Source: Streptomyces sp. KMM 9044 (GTDB lineage: Bacteria; Actinomycetota; Actinomycetes; Streptomycetales; Streptomycetaceae). From it: a stretch of DNA of 64,000 nt. Both the position numbers and the translations under genes were made by a program. The stretch is from positions 5,890,001 through 5,954,000 of the forward strand of contig NZ_CP113910.1 in the NCBI RefSeq assembly GCF_024701375.2. The letters are read 5' to 3'. This document shows, piece after piece, positions 26,597-34,397 of the stretch; position 1 is the first letter of the stretch, and each line of letters starts with the position of its first letter. The notes below the pieces were generated by a model that saw nothing but the letters and a program-made list of their open reading frames with translations, was not told where the DNA came from and did no database searches.

Positions 26597-26988
26597 CACC
26601 CGTGGGAGCGGTACGCACGGGGGAGGCCGAAGCCGGGGGTGCCCCGGCCGTCGTGGAGCCGCGTGAGCGCGGTGCGACCAGGATCGCCGACCGGGTGGTC
26701 GCGAAGATCGCCTCCCAGGCGGCCCGCGAGGCGGTCGGACCGCTGCCCCCGGACGCCGAGCCGCCGTACTCCACGGTCGTCGTTCACCACGACGACACCG
26801 CGCGGGTCCGCGTCCATGTCGAACTCGGCTACCCCGGTGACATCGGCGGCCGGTGCGGAGAGGTGCGCCGGCAGGTGGTCGCGCGGGTGTCCACACTGGC
26901 GGGCATGCAGGTGCCGGAGGTCGTCGTCCAGGTGGAGCGGCTGCACATGGCGGCGGCCCTCGACACGGCCCAGGGGAGGACCCGATGA
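26593..26988 (+). CDS. Second Asp23-like protein
   Basis: 131 residues. RGATRIADRVVAKIASQAAREAV and RVHVELGYPGDIGGRCGEVRRQV followed by VPEVVVQVERLHM repeat the Asp23 pattern seen two genes upstream, but the protein is shorter and divergent, so it is a paralogue rather than a copy. It may form mixed assemblies with the first Asp23 protein. ATGA overlap on both sides indicates tight coupling. Confidence 0.78.
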   Translation: MTPVGAVRTGEAEAGGAPAVVEPRERGATRIADRVVAKIASQAAREAVGPLPPDAEPPYSTVVVHHDDTARVRVHVELGYPGDIGGRCGEVRRQVVARVSTLAGMQVPEVVVQVERLHMAAALDTAQGRTR

Positions 26989-27623
26989 GCGGACCCGGTC
27001 CTGCCGAGGAGGCCACGGGCACCGTCCTGGAGAAGCCACCGCCGCCCGAGCCGGACGACTCCGCGGGCACCGGTCCCCGGCGCTTCTGGTCGGCCCGCAG
27101 AATTCCCGCCGGCCTGCTCGCGCTGCTGCTCCTGGTGATCGTCGCCGCGTTCCTGTACGACATCGCCGCGGTGCGCGCCGACCGGCCCGTGACGAGCTGG
27201 CGCCGGGAACTCGCCGGCCAGCTGGCCGGGCGGCCCCTGGACGACTTCTGGGTACTGCTGGGCGCCGGAATCGCCGCCCTCCTGGGGCTCTGGCTGCTCC
27301 TGCTGGCCCTCACCCCCGGGCTGAGGTTCCTGCTCCCGATGCGCCGCACCCACCCCGACGTCCGCGCCGGCCTCGACCGGGACGCGGCGGTGACGGTACT
27401 GCGGGACCGGGCCGTCGATGTCGCCGGGGTGCGGTCGGTACGAGTGCGGGTGACCCGTAAGCGGGCCGACGTCCGCGCAGTGTCGCATTTCCGTGAACTG
27501 GACGAGGTGCGGGCCGACCTGCGTGCGGTGCTCGCCGACGCGGTCAGGGGCATGGCGCTGTCCCGGCCGCCGGTGCTGGCGGTACGGGTACGGCGTCCCG
27601 GCCGGAAGGAGGGAGGGCGGTGA
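26985..27623 (+). CDS. DUF6286-type membrane protein of the Asp23 cluster
   Basis: 212 residues with a polar N-terminus, two hydrophobic segments (about 41-63 and 87-112), and a C-terminal soluble domain (VTVLRDRAVDVAGVRSVRVRVTR and on) with an Asp23-like alternating pattern. Cytoplasmic tail and membrane helices suggest a second anchor in the envelope-stress complex. ATG at 26985 lies in an ATGA with the previous stop. Function of the family is not known. Confidence 0.75.
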   Translation: MSGPGPAEEATGTVLEKPPPPEPDDSAGTGPRRFWSARRIPAGLLALLLLVIVAAFLYDIAAVRADRPVTSWRRELAGQLAGRPLDDFWVLLGAGIAALLGLWLLLLALTPGLRFLLPMRRTHPDVRAGLDRDAAVTVLRDRAVDVAGVRSVRVRVTRKRADVRAVSHFRELDEVRADLRAVLADAVRGMALSRPPVLAVRVRRPGRKEGGR

Positions 27624-28198
27624 CCAGAGTCGTCAACCGTGTCCTGCTCGGGATCGTGGGACTGCTCCTCGTGGCCCTCGGCGGGTCCGTACTGGCCGTC
27701 GGACTGGGAGCACCGGCGCCGTCCTGGTGGCTGCACGACGGACGGCACGACGTGCTGCTGGACGAGGCCGAGCGGACCCGGTGGCGGGACGCGGGCTGGT
27801 GGTGGCCGGTCGTGATCGCCGCCCTCGTGGTCCTCCTCCTGCTCCTGCTGTGGTGGCTGGTCGCGGTGGTGCGCCGACGACGGCTCGCCGAGGTGTTCGT
27901 CGCCACCGGCGACGGCGACGAAGCGGTGCTGCGCGGCCGGGCGCTGGAGACCGTACTGGCCCATGAGGCGGGCCGGCTGGACGGGGTCGGACAGGCCCAC
28001 GTACGGCTGACCCGCCGCCGCGGTCTCCCGCGGACCCGTGTCCGCCTGCTCCTGGAACCCCATGCCGACCCCGGCACCGTGCTGGACGGGTTCACCACCG
28101 GAGCCCTGACCCACGCCCGCGAGTCGACGGGCCTTGGCACCCTCCCGGCCGAGGTCCGCCTCCGGTCCGTCAAACACCGCCCGGAACGGGTCAGCTGA
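27620..28198 (+). CDS. amaP: AmaP, membrane anchor for Asp23
   Basis: 192 residues: a first helix (about 8-30, VLLGIVGLLLVALGGSVLAV), a polar loop with WWLHDGRHDVLL, a second helix (about 62-86, WWWPVVIAALVVLLLLLLWWL), then a soluble C-terminal domain. This two-helix hairpin plus soluble tail, at the end of an Asp23/DUF2273 cluster, is the AmaP layout. GTG at 27620 overlaps the previous stop (GTGA). Name assigned by architecture and context. Confidence 0.75.
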   Translation: MTRVVNRVLLGIVGLLLVALGGSVLAVGLGAPAPSWWLHDGRHDVLLDEAERTRWRDAGWWWPVVIAALVVLLLLLLWWLVAVVRRRRLAEVFVATGDGDEAVLRGRALETVLAHEAGRLDGVGQAHVRLTRRRGLPRTRVRLLLEPHADPGTVLDGFTTGALTHARESTGLGTLPAEVRLRSVKHRPERVS

Positions 28199-28368
28199 GC
28201 GCTCCGGCGGATTCCGTGGTGCCTCGTGCGGGTGAGGGATGCCCGGGTACGCCGCGTGCACCCGGTCGGAGTGCCGCAGGCGGGGTGGGCCGGTCGATGG
28301 CGTTCGCCGGACCTCACTGACGTCCGCCGCAGCCCACGGACGGCTTCACCCTCCCCCGATGTTGGCTC

Positions 28369-28419
28369 AAAAGTCACTTTTCCTTAGTCGTTGACTATGG
28401 ACATCACTATGCATACGCT
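28369..28419 (+). promoter_or_regulatory. Promoter and candidate operators of the sugar operon
   Basis: TTGACT (28391-28396) and TACGCT (28414-28419) are separated by 17 bp, a good vegetative promoter. Two palindromes overlap or flank it: AAAAGT-C-ACTTTT (28369-28381) and TAGTC-GTT-GACTA (28385-28397), the second covering the -35 box. They are natural candidates for binding by the GntR protein encoded at the end of the operon. The stretch is clearly less GC-rich than its surroundings. Confidence 0.6.
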
Positions 28420-28460
28420 CCTTCATGTTCAGGGTTGTCCCTATGCAATGAGGTGGGTGC

Positions 28461-29381
28461 ATGGTCAAGGTTGCGGTTGTCGGAAGCTATGGGGCCGGGC
28501 TGACCATGCGGTTGCCCAGGTCGCCCGCCGCAGGCGAGACCGTCTCGGGTGGGGTGTTTTCCCCCGGCCCCGGGGGAAAAGGAAGCAACCAGGCCATCGG
28601 TGCCGCCCGACTCGGCGCAGAGGTCTCCCTGGTGACCGCCGTCGGCGATGACGACTTCGGGCGGGCCGCTCGCGCACTGTGGCGGGAGGAAGGTGTCGCG
28701 GCGGACCGTGTCCTGACGGCCGAAGCCCCGACGATGGTCGGATTCATCCTGGTCGAGCCATCCGGGGAGAACCGCATCAGCATCGCCCCCGGTGCCCTGG
28801 ACGAACTGGACGCGGCCGCCGTGGAGTCCTTCCGCGCCGAGATCGCCGCCGCCGACATCCTCGTGGTCTCCATGGAGATCCCCGAGGCGGCCGTGGCCGC
28901 GGCACTGCGCGCGGGCCGCGACGCGGGAACCCCGACTCTGCTCAACCCGGCACCCGCCCGCCGGCTGCCCGACGACCTCTGGCCGCTGATCGACGTGATC
29001 ACCCCCAACCAGACCGAGGCTCCCGTGCTCCTCGGACTCCAGGAGGGGCACGGGCAGGACGACGAGGAACTGGCGCGCCGTCTGTGCGCGCTCACCGGCG
29101 GTGCCGCGGTCCTGACCCGGGGAGACCAGGGAGCACTCGTCGTACAGGCGGGCGTCACGACACGGATTCCGCCGCACCCGGCCAGGACCGTCGTCGACAC
29201 CACCGGCGCGGGCGACTCCTTCACCGCCGCACTCGCCGTCACCCTCGCCGAGGGGCGCTCCCTCACCGAGGCGGCGCGCCTCGCCGGGGTCGCCGGCGCC
29301 CATGCCGTGACCATCGCCGGGGTCGTTCCCGCACTGCCGACCCGAGACCAGCTGAATGCCCTGATTGGAACCGACCGATGA
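28461..29381 (+). CDS. Ribokinase-family sugar kinase
   Basis: 306-residue PfkB-family kinase. Substrate site GPGGKGSNQAIGAARLG (about 36-52), the hinge region, ITPNQTEAPVLLG near 181-193, and the ATP/catalytic signature DTTGAGDSFTAAL with the catalytic Asp near 252. It would phosphorylate ribose or a related pentose such as 2-deoxyribose at O5. ATG at 28461 with GAGGTG upstream. First gene of a chain kinase, permease, binding protein, ATPase, RbsD, DeoC; the permease start overlaps its stop. Confidence 0.88.
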   Translation: MVKVAVVGSYGAGLTMRLPRSPAAGETVSGGVFSPGPGGKGSNQAIGAARLGAEVSLVTAVGDDDFGRAARALWREEGVAADRVLTAEAPTMVGFILVEPSGENRISIAPGALDELDAAAVESFRAEIAAADILVVSMEIPEAAVAAALRAGRDAGTPTLLNPAPARRLPDDLWPLIDVITPNQTEAPVLLGLQEGHGQDDEELARRLCALTGGAAVLTRGDQGALVVQAGVTTRIPPHPARTVVDTTGAGDSFTAALAVTLAEGRSLTEAARLAGVAGAHAVTIAGVVPALPTRDQLNALIGTDR

Positions 29382-30382
29382 CCACGACCACCGCGTCCGC
29401 GCAGCGGGAGTTCGCACTTCCCCTGCGCAGAATGCTGCACGCCCGTGAAGCCGGTGTCTTCGCCGCCCTCGTCCTGCTCTTCGTGCTGGGCAGCGTCCTC
29501 TCGCCGAGCTTCGCCCAGTCCGACAACCTGCTCTCGGTGGGTCAACAGGTCTCCCAGATGGGCATCATGGCCATCGGCGTGACCTTCGTGATCCTCAACG
29601 GAGAGATCGACCTGTCCGTCGGTTCCACCTACGCCCTGTCGGCGATCTCGACCGGCATCCTGATCTCGGACGGGTGGAGCTGGGTCTGGGCGGCACTCGT
29701 CGGTCTCGCTGTCGGCGCGGTGGCGGGACTGCTCAACGGCCTGGCGGTGGTCGTGCTCGGCGTGCCGTCGTTCATCGTCACCCTCGGCACGCTCAGCGTG
29801 TTCCGCGGTGTCGCGCTGCTCATCTCCGACGGCGCCCCGATCTCCCTCAGCTCCTCGCAGACGGGTGTCGCGGACTTCAACCTGCTGGGCCAGGGACTCC
29901 TGTTCGGCGTCATCCCGATGCAGTTCGTGTTCTTCGCCGTCATCGCCGTGGCCGGCGCGGTGCTGCTGTCCCGTTCCCGCTTCGGCTTCAACACCTACGC
30001 CGTCGGCGGAAACCAGGAGGCCGCCCGGCTCGTCGGCGTCAACGTCAAGCGGGTGAAGCTGACCGCGTTCGTCCTCTCCGGATTCACCGCCGCACTCGCG
30101 GGAGTCCTCGGCCTGTCCTTCCTGTCCTACGTCCAGGGCGTCACCGGGCAGGGCATGGAACTCACCGTGATCTCCGCGGTCATCATCGGCGGCGCGGCGT
30201 TGTTCGGCGGCTCCGGCACCATCTGGGGCACCGTCATCGGTGTCGCCTTCATCGGCCTGCTGCAGAACATCCTCAACGTCAAGGGGATCTCCTCCTTCTG
30301 GCAGACCGTCGTGACCGGACTGGTCATCGTCGCCGCAGTCGCCGCCGACACCTGGCAACGCCGGCGCAAGTCCCGCGCCTGA
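29378..30382 (+). CDS. Sugar ABC transporter permease (RbsC-like)
   Basis: 334-residue inner-membrane permease of the ribose/xylose/galactoside class, with eight to ten hydrophobic segments. Family marks: GEIDLSVGSTYALSAI, PSFIVTLGTLSVFRG, FGFNTYAVGGNQEAARLVGVNV (split here: FNTYAVGGNQEAARLVG) and GGAALFGGSGTIWGTVIG. The ATG at 29378 overlaps the kinase stop in an ATGA. It should dimerise and dock to the twin-domain ATPase encoded two genes later. Confidence 0.9.
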   Translation: MTTTTASAQREFALPLRRMLHAREAGVFAALVLLFVLGSVLSPSFAQSDNLLSVGQQVSQMGIMAIGVTFVILNGEIDLSVGSTYALSAISTGILISDGWSWVWAALVGLAVGAVAGLLNGLAVVVLGVPSFIVTLGTLSVFRGVALLISDGAPISLSSSQTGVADFNLLGQGLLFGVIPMQFVFFAVIAVAGAVLLSRSRFGFNTYAVGGNQEAARLVGVNVKRVKLTAFVLSGFTAALAGVLGLSFLSYVQGVTGQGMELTVISAVIIGGAALFGGSGTIWGTVIGVAFIGLLQNILNVKGISSFWQTVVTGLVIVAAVAADTWQRRRKSRA

Positions 30383-30511
30383 CCGCCGCCTTCCTGTTCC
30401 GTCCAGACGCTCCCGACCGCACACACCCGACCGGCCGCACGGCCGTGGCCGCCACGGAGCGCCCCGGCGGATCGCCGTCCCCACCGACACCCTGCGACAA
30501 AGGAGTCTCCC

Positions 30512-31531
30512 GTGTCCTCTCGTCCCACCCTCAGAAGCCTCGTCGCCGTTGCCACCGCCACCACCGTTCTCGGCCTCACCGCCTGCGGCGCCGTCACCTC
30601 CACCGGCAGCGCGGCTTCCGACGGTGAGTTCAAGCTCGCCGCCCACGTTCAGCAGCGGATCGACGACGGCAAGCCGCTGCGGATCAAGCTCAGTTACCAC
30701 GACCCGTCCCTGGCCTTCGCCACGCCCATCGGCGCGGGCATGAAGAAGGCGGGCGGGGAATTCGGTGTCGAGGCGAGCCTGATCGGGCCCACCGGCGGCG
30801 ACGCGGCCAAGCAGGTCTCCGAGATCCAGACACTGCTGCAGCAGAAGGCCGTCGACGGCCTCGCCGTCTCCTCCGCGTCCAGCGATGCGCTCAAGCCCGT
30901 CATAGCCCAGGCCCACAAGGCCGGTGTCCCCGTCGTCTCCTTCAACACCGACAACCCGGACTCGGAACAGATGGGCTTCGTCGGCCAGGACCTCAAGGGT
31001 TCGGGCAAGGCACAGGCCGAGCGGCTCCGTGAGGACCTCGGCGCGGACGCCAAGGGCAAGGTCGTCGTCTTCTCGGTGGACACCGGGGCCGGCTGGTCCC
31101 ACGACCGGTTCAGCGGATTCAAGCAGGGTCTGTCCGGGAGCGGCCTGGACGTCGTCGGCCCGGTCAACGTCGGAAACGAGCCCAGTGCCGCGTACAACAC
31201 CGTCGAGTCCACGATGTCCGGACAGTCCGGCGTCGTCGCCATCGCGGGCCTCGACTGCTGTTCCACGACCGCCGCCGCCAAGTGGGTGGCGGGTGCGAAG
31301 AAGAAGGACACCATCACGGTCGGCGGTTTCGACCTGCTGCCGCAGACCGCTGAGTACCTCCGAAGCGGCGTGGTCGACTTCACGATCAGCCAGAACCCGG
31401 TCGAGCAGGGCTACCAGGCCGTCAAGGTGCTCCACGACTTCCTGGACGAGGGTACGGAGATCACCGGTGTGAACACCGGGGCCCAGTTCATCACCCGGGA
31501 CAACCTCGGCGAAGCGACGGTGGAGAAGTGA
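30512..31531 (+). CDS. Sugar ABC transporter substrate-binding lipoprotein
   Basis: 339 residues. Signal peptide with a lipobox LTAC, so lipidation at Cys25 and export to the outer face of the membrane. The mature part is a type I periplasmic-binding fold of the RbsB group (LRIKLSYHDPSLAFATPIGAG, VSFNTDNPDSEQMGFVGQD, GGFDLLPQTAEYLRSG). GTG at 30512 has AAAGGAG about 6 bases upstream. A 129-bp gap separates it from the permease, and its stop overlaps the ATPase start. Confidence 0.9.
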   Translation: MSSRPTLRSLVAVATATTVLGLTACGAVTSTGSAASDGEFKLAAHVQQRIDDGKPLRIKLSYHDPSLAFATPIGAGMKKAGGEFGVEASLIGPTGGDAAKQVSEIQTLLQQKAVDGLAVSSASSDALKPVIAQAHKAGVPVVSFNTDNPDSEQMGFVGQDLKGSGKAQAERLREDLGADAKGKVVVFSVDTGAGWSHDRFSGFKQGLSGSGLDVVGPVNVGNEPSAAYNTVESTMSGQSGVVAIAGLDCCSTTAAAKWVAGAKKKDTITVGGFDLLPQTAEYLRSGVVDFTISQNPVEQGYQAVKVLHDFLDEGTEITGVNTGAQFITRDNLGEATVEK

Positions 31532-33048
31532 CCGCCGTGCCCGAGGCCCCCACGGCCGTCGAGGTACGCGGACTGTCCCGCAGCTTCGGCCCGGTGCGCG
31601 CCCTGTCCGACGTCTCCTTCGACGTCCCCGCCGGCGAGGTGACGGCGCTGCTCGGCGAGAACGGCGCGGGGAAGTCCACCCTGCTCAAGATCCTTGCCGG
31701 TCTCCAGCCGCCCAGCGGGGGCACCGTCACTGTCTTCGGAGAGCGGGTGACCTCCTTCGACCCCAGCACCATGCTCGACCGGCACGGCGTCGCGATCGTC
31801 CCCCAGGAGCTCTCGCTGCTTCCCGACCGCAGCGTCGCGGAGAACGTTCTGAGTGGTATGGAACCGGGACACCGGTGGTTCCCCTCCCGCAGCCGGATGA
31901 CGGACCGCACCGCCGAGGTTCTGGCCCGCTTGGACCTGGCCGTGGACCCCGCCACACCCGTCGGGTCGCTGGACCTGGCAACCCAGCAGCTCGTCGTCGT
32001 GGCCCGGTCCGTCGCCCGGGGCTGCCGGGTCCTGATCCTGGACGAGCCGACCGCGATGCTCACTCCGGCCGAGGCCGAGCGACTGTTCACCCTGATGGCC
32101 GGCCTCAAGGAGGACGGCACCACCCTGTTGTACGTCTCCCACCGGATGCCGGAGGTCTTCCGGCTGGCCGATCGCATCGAAGTGCTGCGCGACGGTTCCC
32201 ACGTCGCCTCCTGGCGGAACTCCGAGACAACTCCCGAACAGGCGGTCGCCGCCATGGTCGGCCGCCGCCTCGGCCACTTCGAGCGGCGCCCCGACCACCA
32301 CCCCGACCCCGCCGTCACGCCCGCCCTGCGCGTGGACGGGCTGACCGGCCGCCGACACCGGGACGTGTCCCTGGAGATACGGCCCGGGGAGATCCTCGGT
32401 GTGGCCGGCCTGCCGGACTCCGGGCGGGTGGAGCTGCTGCACAACATCTTCGGCGGCGACCGCGGCACCGGTGGCTCGGTGGAACTCCTGGGCGAGCCCT
32501 ACCAGCGACGCAACCCGATCGCCAGCGTCGGCCGCCGTCTGGCGTTCGTCCCCGGGGAGCGCCGCGCCCAGGGCCTGCTGACGACCATGAGCGTCGGTGA
32601 CAACGTCGGCGCGCTGACCACGGAGCGGCTGAGCAGGTTCGGACTGCTCCACCGTCGGGCCCTCAACCGGCAGGCCACCGAACAGGCGCAGCGCATGCGG
32701 GTCAAGACCGCCACCATGGATCAGTCCATCACCAGCCTGTCCGGCGGCAACCAGCAGAAGGTGGTCCTCGGCCGCTGGCTGGCGATCGACCCGGCCGTGC
32801 TGATCCTCGACGAACCCACCCGCGGGGTGGACGTCGGAGCGAAGGCGGAGATCTACGAGCAGCTCTTCGCGCTCGCGGAGAAGGGCCTCGCGATTCTCTG
32901 CTCCTCCTCGGACCTGCCCGAACTGCTCACCCTGACCGACCGGATCGTGGTGATGAGCGAGGGCCGCGTCGCCGGCATCGTGCCGTCGGCCGAGGCGACC
33001 GAGGAATCGGTCATGACCCTGGCGACCGGAGCGGCGCCGGCCGCCTGA
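31528..33048 (+). CDS. Sugar ABC transporter ATP-binding protein (RbsA-like, two domains)
   Basis: 506 residues with two nucleotide-binding domains. First: Walker A GENGAGKSTLLKI (about 43-55), LILDEPTAMLTPAEAERLF. Second: degenerate Walker A region GVAGLPDSGRVELL, typical of RbsA/XylG second domains, with an intact SLSGGNQQKVVLGRWL signature and LILDEPTRGVDVGAK. It energises the permease encoded two genes upstream. Starts with GTG in a GTGA overlap with the binding-protein stop. Confidence 0.92.
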   Translation: MTAVPEAPTAVEVRGLSRSFGPVRALSDVSFDVPAGEVTALLGENGAGKSTLLKILAGLQPPSGGTVTVFGERVTSFDPSTMLDRHGVAIVPQELSLLPDRSVAENVLSGMEPGHRWFPSRSRMTDRTAEVLARLDLAVDPATPVGSLDLATQQLVVVARSVARGCRVLILDEPTAMLTPAEAERLFTLMAGLKEDGTTLLYVSHRMPEVFRLADRIEVLRDGSHVASWRNSETTPEQAVAAMVGRRLGHFERRPDHHPDPAVTPALRVDGLTGRRHRDVSLEIRPGEILGVAGLPDSGRVELLHNIFGGDRGTGGSVELLGEPYQRRNPIASVGRRLAFVPGERRAQGLLTTMSVGDNVGALTTERLSRFGLLHRRALNRQATEQAQRMRVKTATMDQSITSLSGGNQQKVVLGRWLAIDPAVLILDEPTRGVDVGAKAEIYEQLFALAEKGLAILCSSSDLPELLTLTDRIVVMSEGRVAGIVPSAEATEESVMTLATGAAPAA

Positions 33049-33078
33049 CTCCCGTCCTCCTCACCCTGGAAAGGAACC

Positions 33079-33537
33079 ATGAAACGACACGGCATCCTCA
33101 ACGCCGAACTGAGCGGGGCCCTGGCCACCCTCGGCCACACCGACCTGCTGCTGGTCGTCGACGCGGGCTTCCCCGTCCCCCGGGACGCCCACCGCATCGA
33201 CCTGGCGGTCGCGGAGAACCTTCCGGACCTGCGGACCGTGCTCGGACTGATCGCCGACGAGCTGGTCGTCGAGGGGGGTGGTGCGGGCCGAGGACGTCCC
33301 CACCCGCCACCCCCGGCTCGACGCATGGCTGCGCGAGAGGTTCTCCGGCGCCGAGTTCACCACCCGTCCGCACACCGAGGTCCTCGGCGAACTGGCGCGT
33401 CGGGCCAAGGTCGTCGTCCGCACCGGCGCTTTCGAACCCTGGGGCAACATCGGCCTGTTCTGTGGCGTCGACGCCCCCCCCGCTGGTTCGACAAGGAGGA
33501 CGTGGAGGCCCCTCCGGAGTACGCCTCCAGGCTCTGA
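33079..33537 (+). pseudogene. rbsD: RbsD-family sugar pyranase gene with two compensating frame changes
   Basis: The start (MKRHGILNAELSGALATLGH, LVVDAGFPVP, HRIDLAV) and end (WFDKEDVEAPPEYASRL) lie in one frame. The middle of the family sequence (VVRAEDVPTRHPRLDAWL to EPWGNIGLFCGVDAP) lies in the +1 frame. The switch points are homopolymers: six G at 33273-33278 and eight C at 33474-33481. Reading 33079-33537 straight gives an open frame, but with about 68 wrong residues. RbsD interconverts pyranose and furanose forms for the kinase. Either two assembly or sequencing errors, or a genuine defect. Length (152 codons) is near normal if corrected. Confidence 0.75.
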
Positions 33538-33582
33538 TCCCCGGGATCCGACGTCGTGGGCGCAGGACCGTTCCACAGCCCA

Positions 33583-33606
33583 CCCCCACCCCCACCCCCA
33601 CCCCCA
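33583..33606 (+). repeat. CCCCCA repeat, 4 copies (G-quadruplex potential on minus strand)
   Basis: Four perfect CCCCCA units, preceded by CCCA, sit directly in front of the deoC ribosome-binding site. The minus strand therefore has five closely spaced G-runs, enough for a quadruplex; the C-rich mRNA strand could not form one. Confidence 0.85.
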
Positions 33607-33617
33607 GGAGAGAATCC

Positions 33618-34334
33618 GTGCCCGAGACAGTGACGACCCCCTCCGCCGAGCTGACGCTCAGTCCGGCCGAGCTGGCCCCCTACATCCAGCACACCCGTAT
33701 CGAGTCCGATGCCACCCGCGACGACATGGTGGCCCACGCGCAGGAGACCGTCACCTACGGCTTCAACGCCGCGATGGTCCCTGCCTCCTGGCTCCCCGTC
33801 GTGGTCGCCGAACTGCGCGGCACCGGCATCGGCGTCGCCTCCGCCCTGGACTTCCCCACGGTGGGCGTCATGACCAGCGCGGGCAAGGCGGCCGAAGCGG
33901 CCGAGATAGCCCGGCTCGGCGCCACCCAGCTCGACATCGGCGTGCAGGTCGGCTGGCTCAGGAGCGGCAAGTACGATGAGTTCCGGGAGGACATCGAGGG
34001 CGTGGTCCGTGCTTTCGGCGGCCCCGTCAAGGTCATGCTGGAACTGCCGTTGCTCAGCGCGGAGGAGAAGGAGGCCGCCGTCGAACTGGCCATGGAGGCC
34101 GGCGCGGCCTACCTCAAGAACGCCAGCAGCGGGCAGATCGAGACGGCAGGCCCGGAAAGCGTCCGCTACCTTGTCGACCGGGCCCGTGACGGCGTCCGGG
34201 TGAAGGCGTCGGGTTCCATCAAGTCCTACCGTCAGTCCCTGGAACTTCTGCGTGCCGGAGCCTCGTTGCTCGGTACGAGTGCCGGGAAGGCGATCGTCAC
34301 CGGCACCGGCGACGGTTCCACCGTCAGCTACTGA
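33618..34334 (+). CDS. DeoC/LacD-family aldolase, divergent deoxyribose-phosphate aldolase
   Basis: 238 residues, TIM-barrel class I aldolase. Counterparts of the DeoC catalytic residues are present: Asp in ATQLDIGVQVGWLRSGKYDE, the Schiff-base Lys in AAYLKNASSG, and the proton-relay Lys in VRVKASGSIKSY. However, the phosphate-side motif usually read KTSTGF is KNASSGQ here, so the substrate may differ from 2-deoxyribose 5-phosphate. GTG at 33618 with AGGAGAG upstream. Last catabolic gene of the operon, where it would cleave the phosphorylated sugar. A hairpin follows. Confidence 0.82.
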   Translation: MPETVTTPSAELTLSPAELAPYIQHTRIESDATRDDMVAHAQETVTYGFNAAMVPASWLPVVVAELRGTGIGVASALDFPTVGVMTSAGKAAEAAEIARLGATQLDIGVQVGWLRSGKYDEFREDIEGVVRAFGGPVKVMLELPLLSAEEKEAAVELAMEAGAAYLKNASSGQIETAGPESVRYLVDRARDGVRVKASGSIKSYRQSLELLRAGASLLGTSAGKAIVTGTGDGSTVSY

Positions 34335-34340
34335 CCAGCC

Positions 34341-34373
34341 GCCGTGCCCCGGCCTCCCCGGCCGGGGCACGGC
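34341..34373 (+). terminator. Hairpin between deoC and the GntR gene
   Basis: A perfect 14-bp stem, GCCGTGCCCCGGCC (34341-34354) with 34360-34373, and a 5-nt loop. It lies 7 bp past the aldolase stop and could reduce or end transcription before the regulator gene. Confidence 0.7.
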
Positions 34374-34397
34374 GTATCCACCGTGTAGAGGAGACCT

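Noticed and set aside
33079..33537. Calling the straight-through 152-codon frame an intact rbsD
   Set aside because: The middle 68 codons of that frame do not resemble RbsD, while the +1 frame does; reported as disrupted instead.
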